Source of the DNA: Methanosarcina horonobensis HB-1 = JCM 15518
Lineage (GTDB): Archaea > Halobacteriota > Methanosarcinia > Methanosarcinales > Methanosarcinaceae
Direction: 5' to 3'
NCBI RefSeq assembly: GCF_000970285.1
Contig: NZ_CP009516.1
Span: 4,009,036-4,073,035, forward strand
Length of the DNA stretch: 64,000 nt
Part shown: positions 63,800 through 64,000 of the stretch, piece after piece
How the letters are laid out: each line of letters opens with the position of its first letter
Position numbering within the stretch: position 1 is the first letter of the stretch
Made by a program: the position numbers and the translations under genes
The notes under the pieces: model-generated
Databases searched by the model: none
Told to the model about the DNA's origin: nothing
What the model saw: only the letters and a program-made list of their open reading frames with translations

Positions 63800-64000
63800 A
63801 TGAAGCAAGACCTTTTAGAACTCCTTGTTGATATCTTCAAATCATCCGGATACAATGTCATAATATCCAGCCAGTATGACATCCTTGTAGAGAAAAATGG
63901 GCATAAGGCTTATGTCATGTGTGCCCTGAGACCAGACTACGAGGAAATAAGATCTTTTTCGGAAAAGATAAAAGGTTGTACCGGAATCTATGTGATGACC
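63800..64000 (+). CDS. Start of an unknown gene, cut by the window edge
   Basis: The 67 visible residues read MKQDLLELLVDIFKSSGYNV, then IISSQYDILVEKNGHKAYVM and end in KIKGCTGIYVM. The helix-strand-strand layout, with ILVEKNGHKAYV, resembles the opening of a restriction-endonuclease-like (PD-(D/E)xK) fold, but the catalytic residues would lie partly beyond the edge. GTG 63791 is also in frame; ATG 63800 has GTGAG upstream. Not assigned. Confidence 0.5.
   Translation, partial: MKQDLLELLVDIFKSSGYNVIISSQYDILVEKNGHKAYVMCALRPDYEEIRSFSEKIKGCTGIYVMT

Overview
The window is archaeal and almost certainly from a Methanosarcina. Supporting signs are archaeal-type ribosomal proteins S15 and S8e, a Nob1-type PIN nuclease, a cobamide set of archaeal design (CobD with a C-terminal cysteine domain, CbiB, CobZ, CobS, CobY), a very large surface protein made of YVTN beta-propellers and PKD domains, TATA-box promoters, long AT-rich intergenic gaps, and many decayed insertion sequences. 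I do not assign a species.

Layout. 0.5-2.5 kb: divergent NAD genes nadX and nadC. 3.1-5.6 kb: a secreted, membrane-anchored DUF11-like protein followed by a divergent FtsZ/tubulin-family GTPase. 5.7-6.7 kb: a pseudogene made by deletion inside an iron/cobalamin-type ABC operon. 7.5-12 kb: an unknown protein, rps15, and a four-gene run of single-pass pilin-like proteins. 12.3-12.7 kb: probable IS200/IS605 remnant. 12.9-14.2 kb: hisS. 14.7-21.2 kb: cobD-cbiB, then cobZ-cobS-cobY-sufC-sufB; the TATA box before cobZ sits inside an 11-bp inverted repeat. 22.2-27.2 kb: the 1665-residue surface protein.

27.3-38 kb is the accessory region: a decayed IS1634-type transposase, a broken P-loop ATPase, a 126-bp MITE, a defence-like trio (AlbA_2/Schlafen protein, STAND-like NTPase with TPRs, AbiTii protein), a second MITE family, a CcdA-like protein with only one cysteine cluster, and fragments of sensor kinase, surface-protein and small membrane-protein genes.

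38-64 kb is mostly housekeeping: a stand-alone DUF5591 protein, TrmB-like and Lrp regulators, an aminotransferase, rps8e, a DUF169 protein, an iron-sulfur flavoprotein, nob1, a GfcR-like HTH-PRTase, a RecJ-like DHH protein with zinc fingers, a slipin/NfeD pair, a PurM-like protein, hisH, a pilin-like pair, a LysE exporter with an internal duplication, a coiled-coil membrane protein, a PIN-ATPase-KH protein, hisI, a subtilase, a glycogen debranching enzyme and the start of one more gene.

A recurring oddity: three genes (nadX, sufC, one pilin-like gene) have no in-frame ATG, GTG or TTG where the conserved N-terminus begins, yet carry a well-placed ribosome binding site before CTG, ATT or ACG. 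The most promising candidates for undescribed biology are the tubulin-like GTPase with its membrane neighbour, the AlbA_2/STAND-TPR/AbiTii island, and the two pilin-like sets. All assignments were made by reading the sequence; no database search was run.
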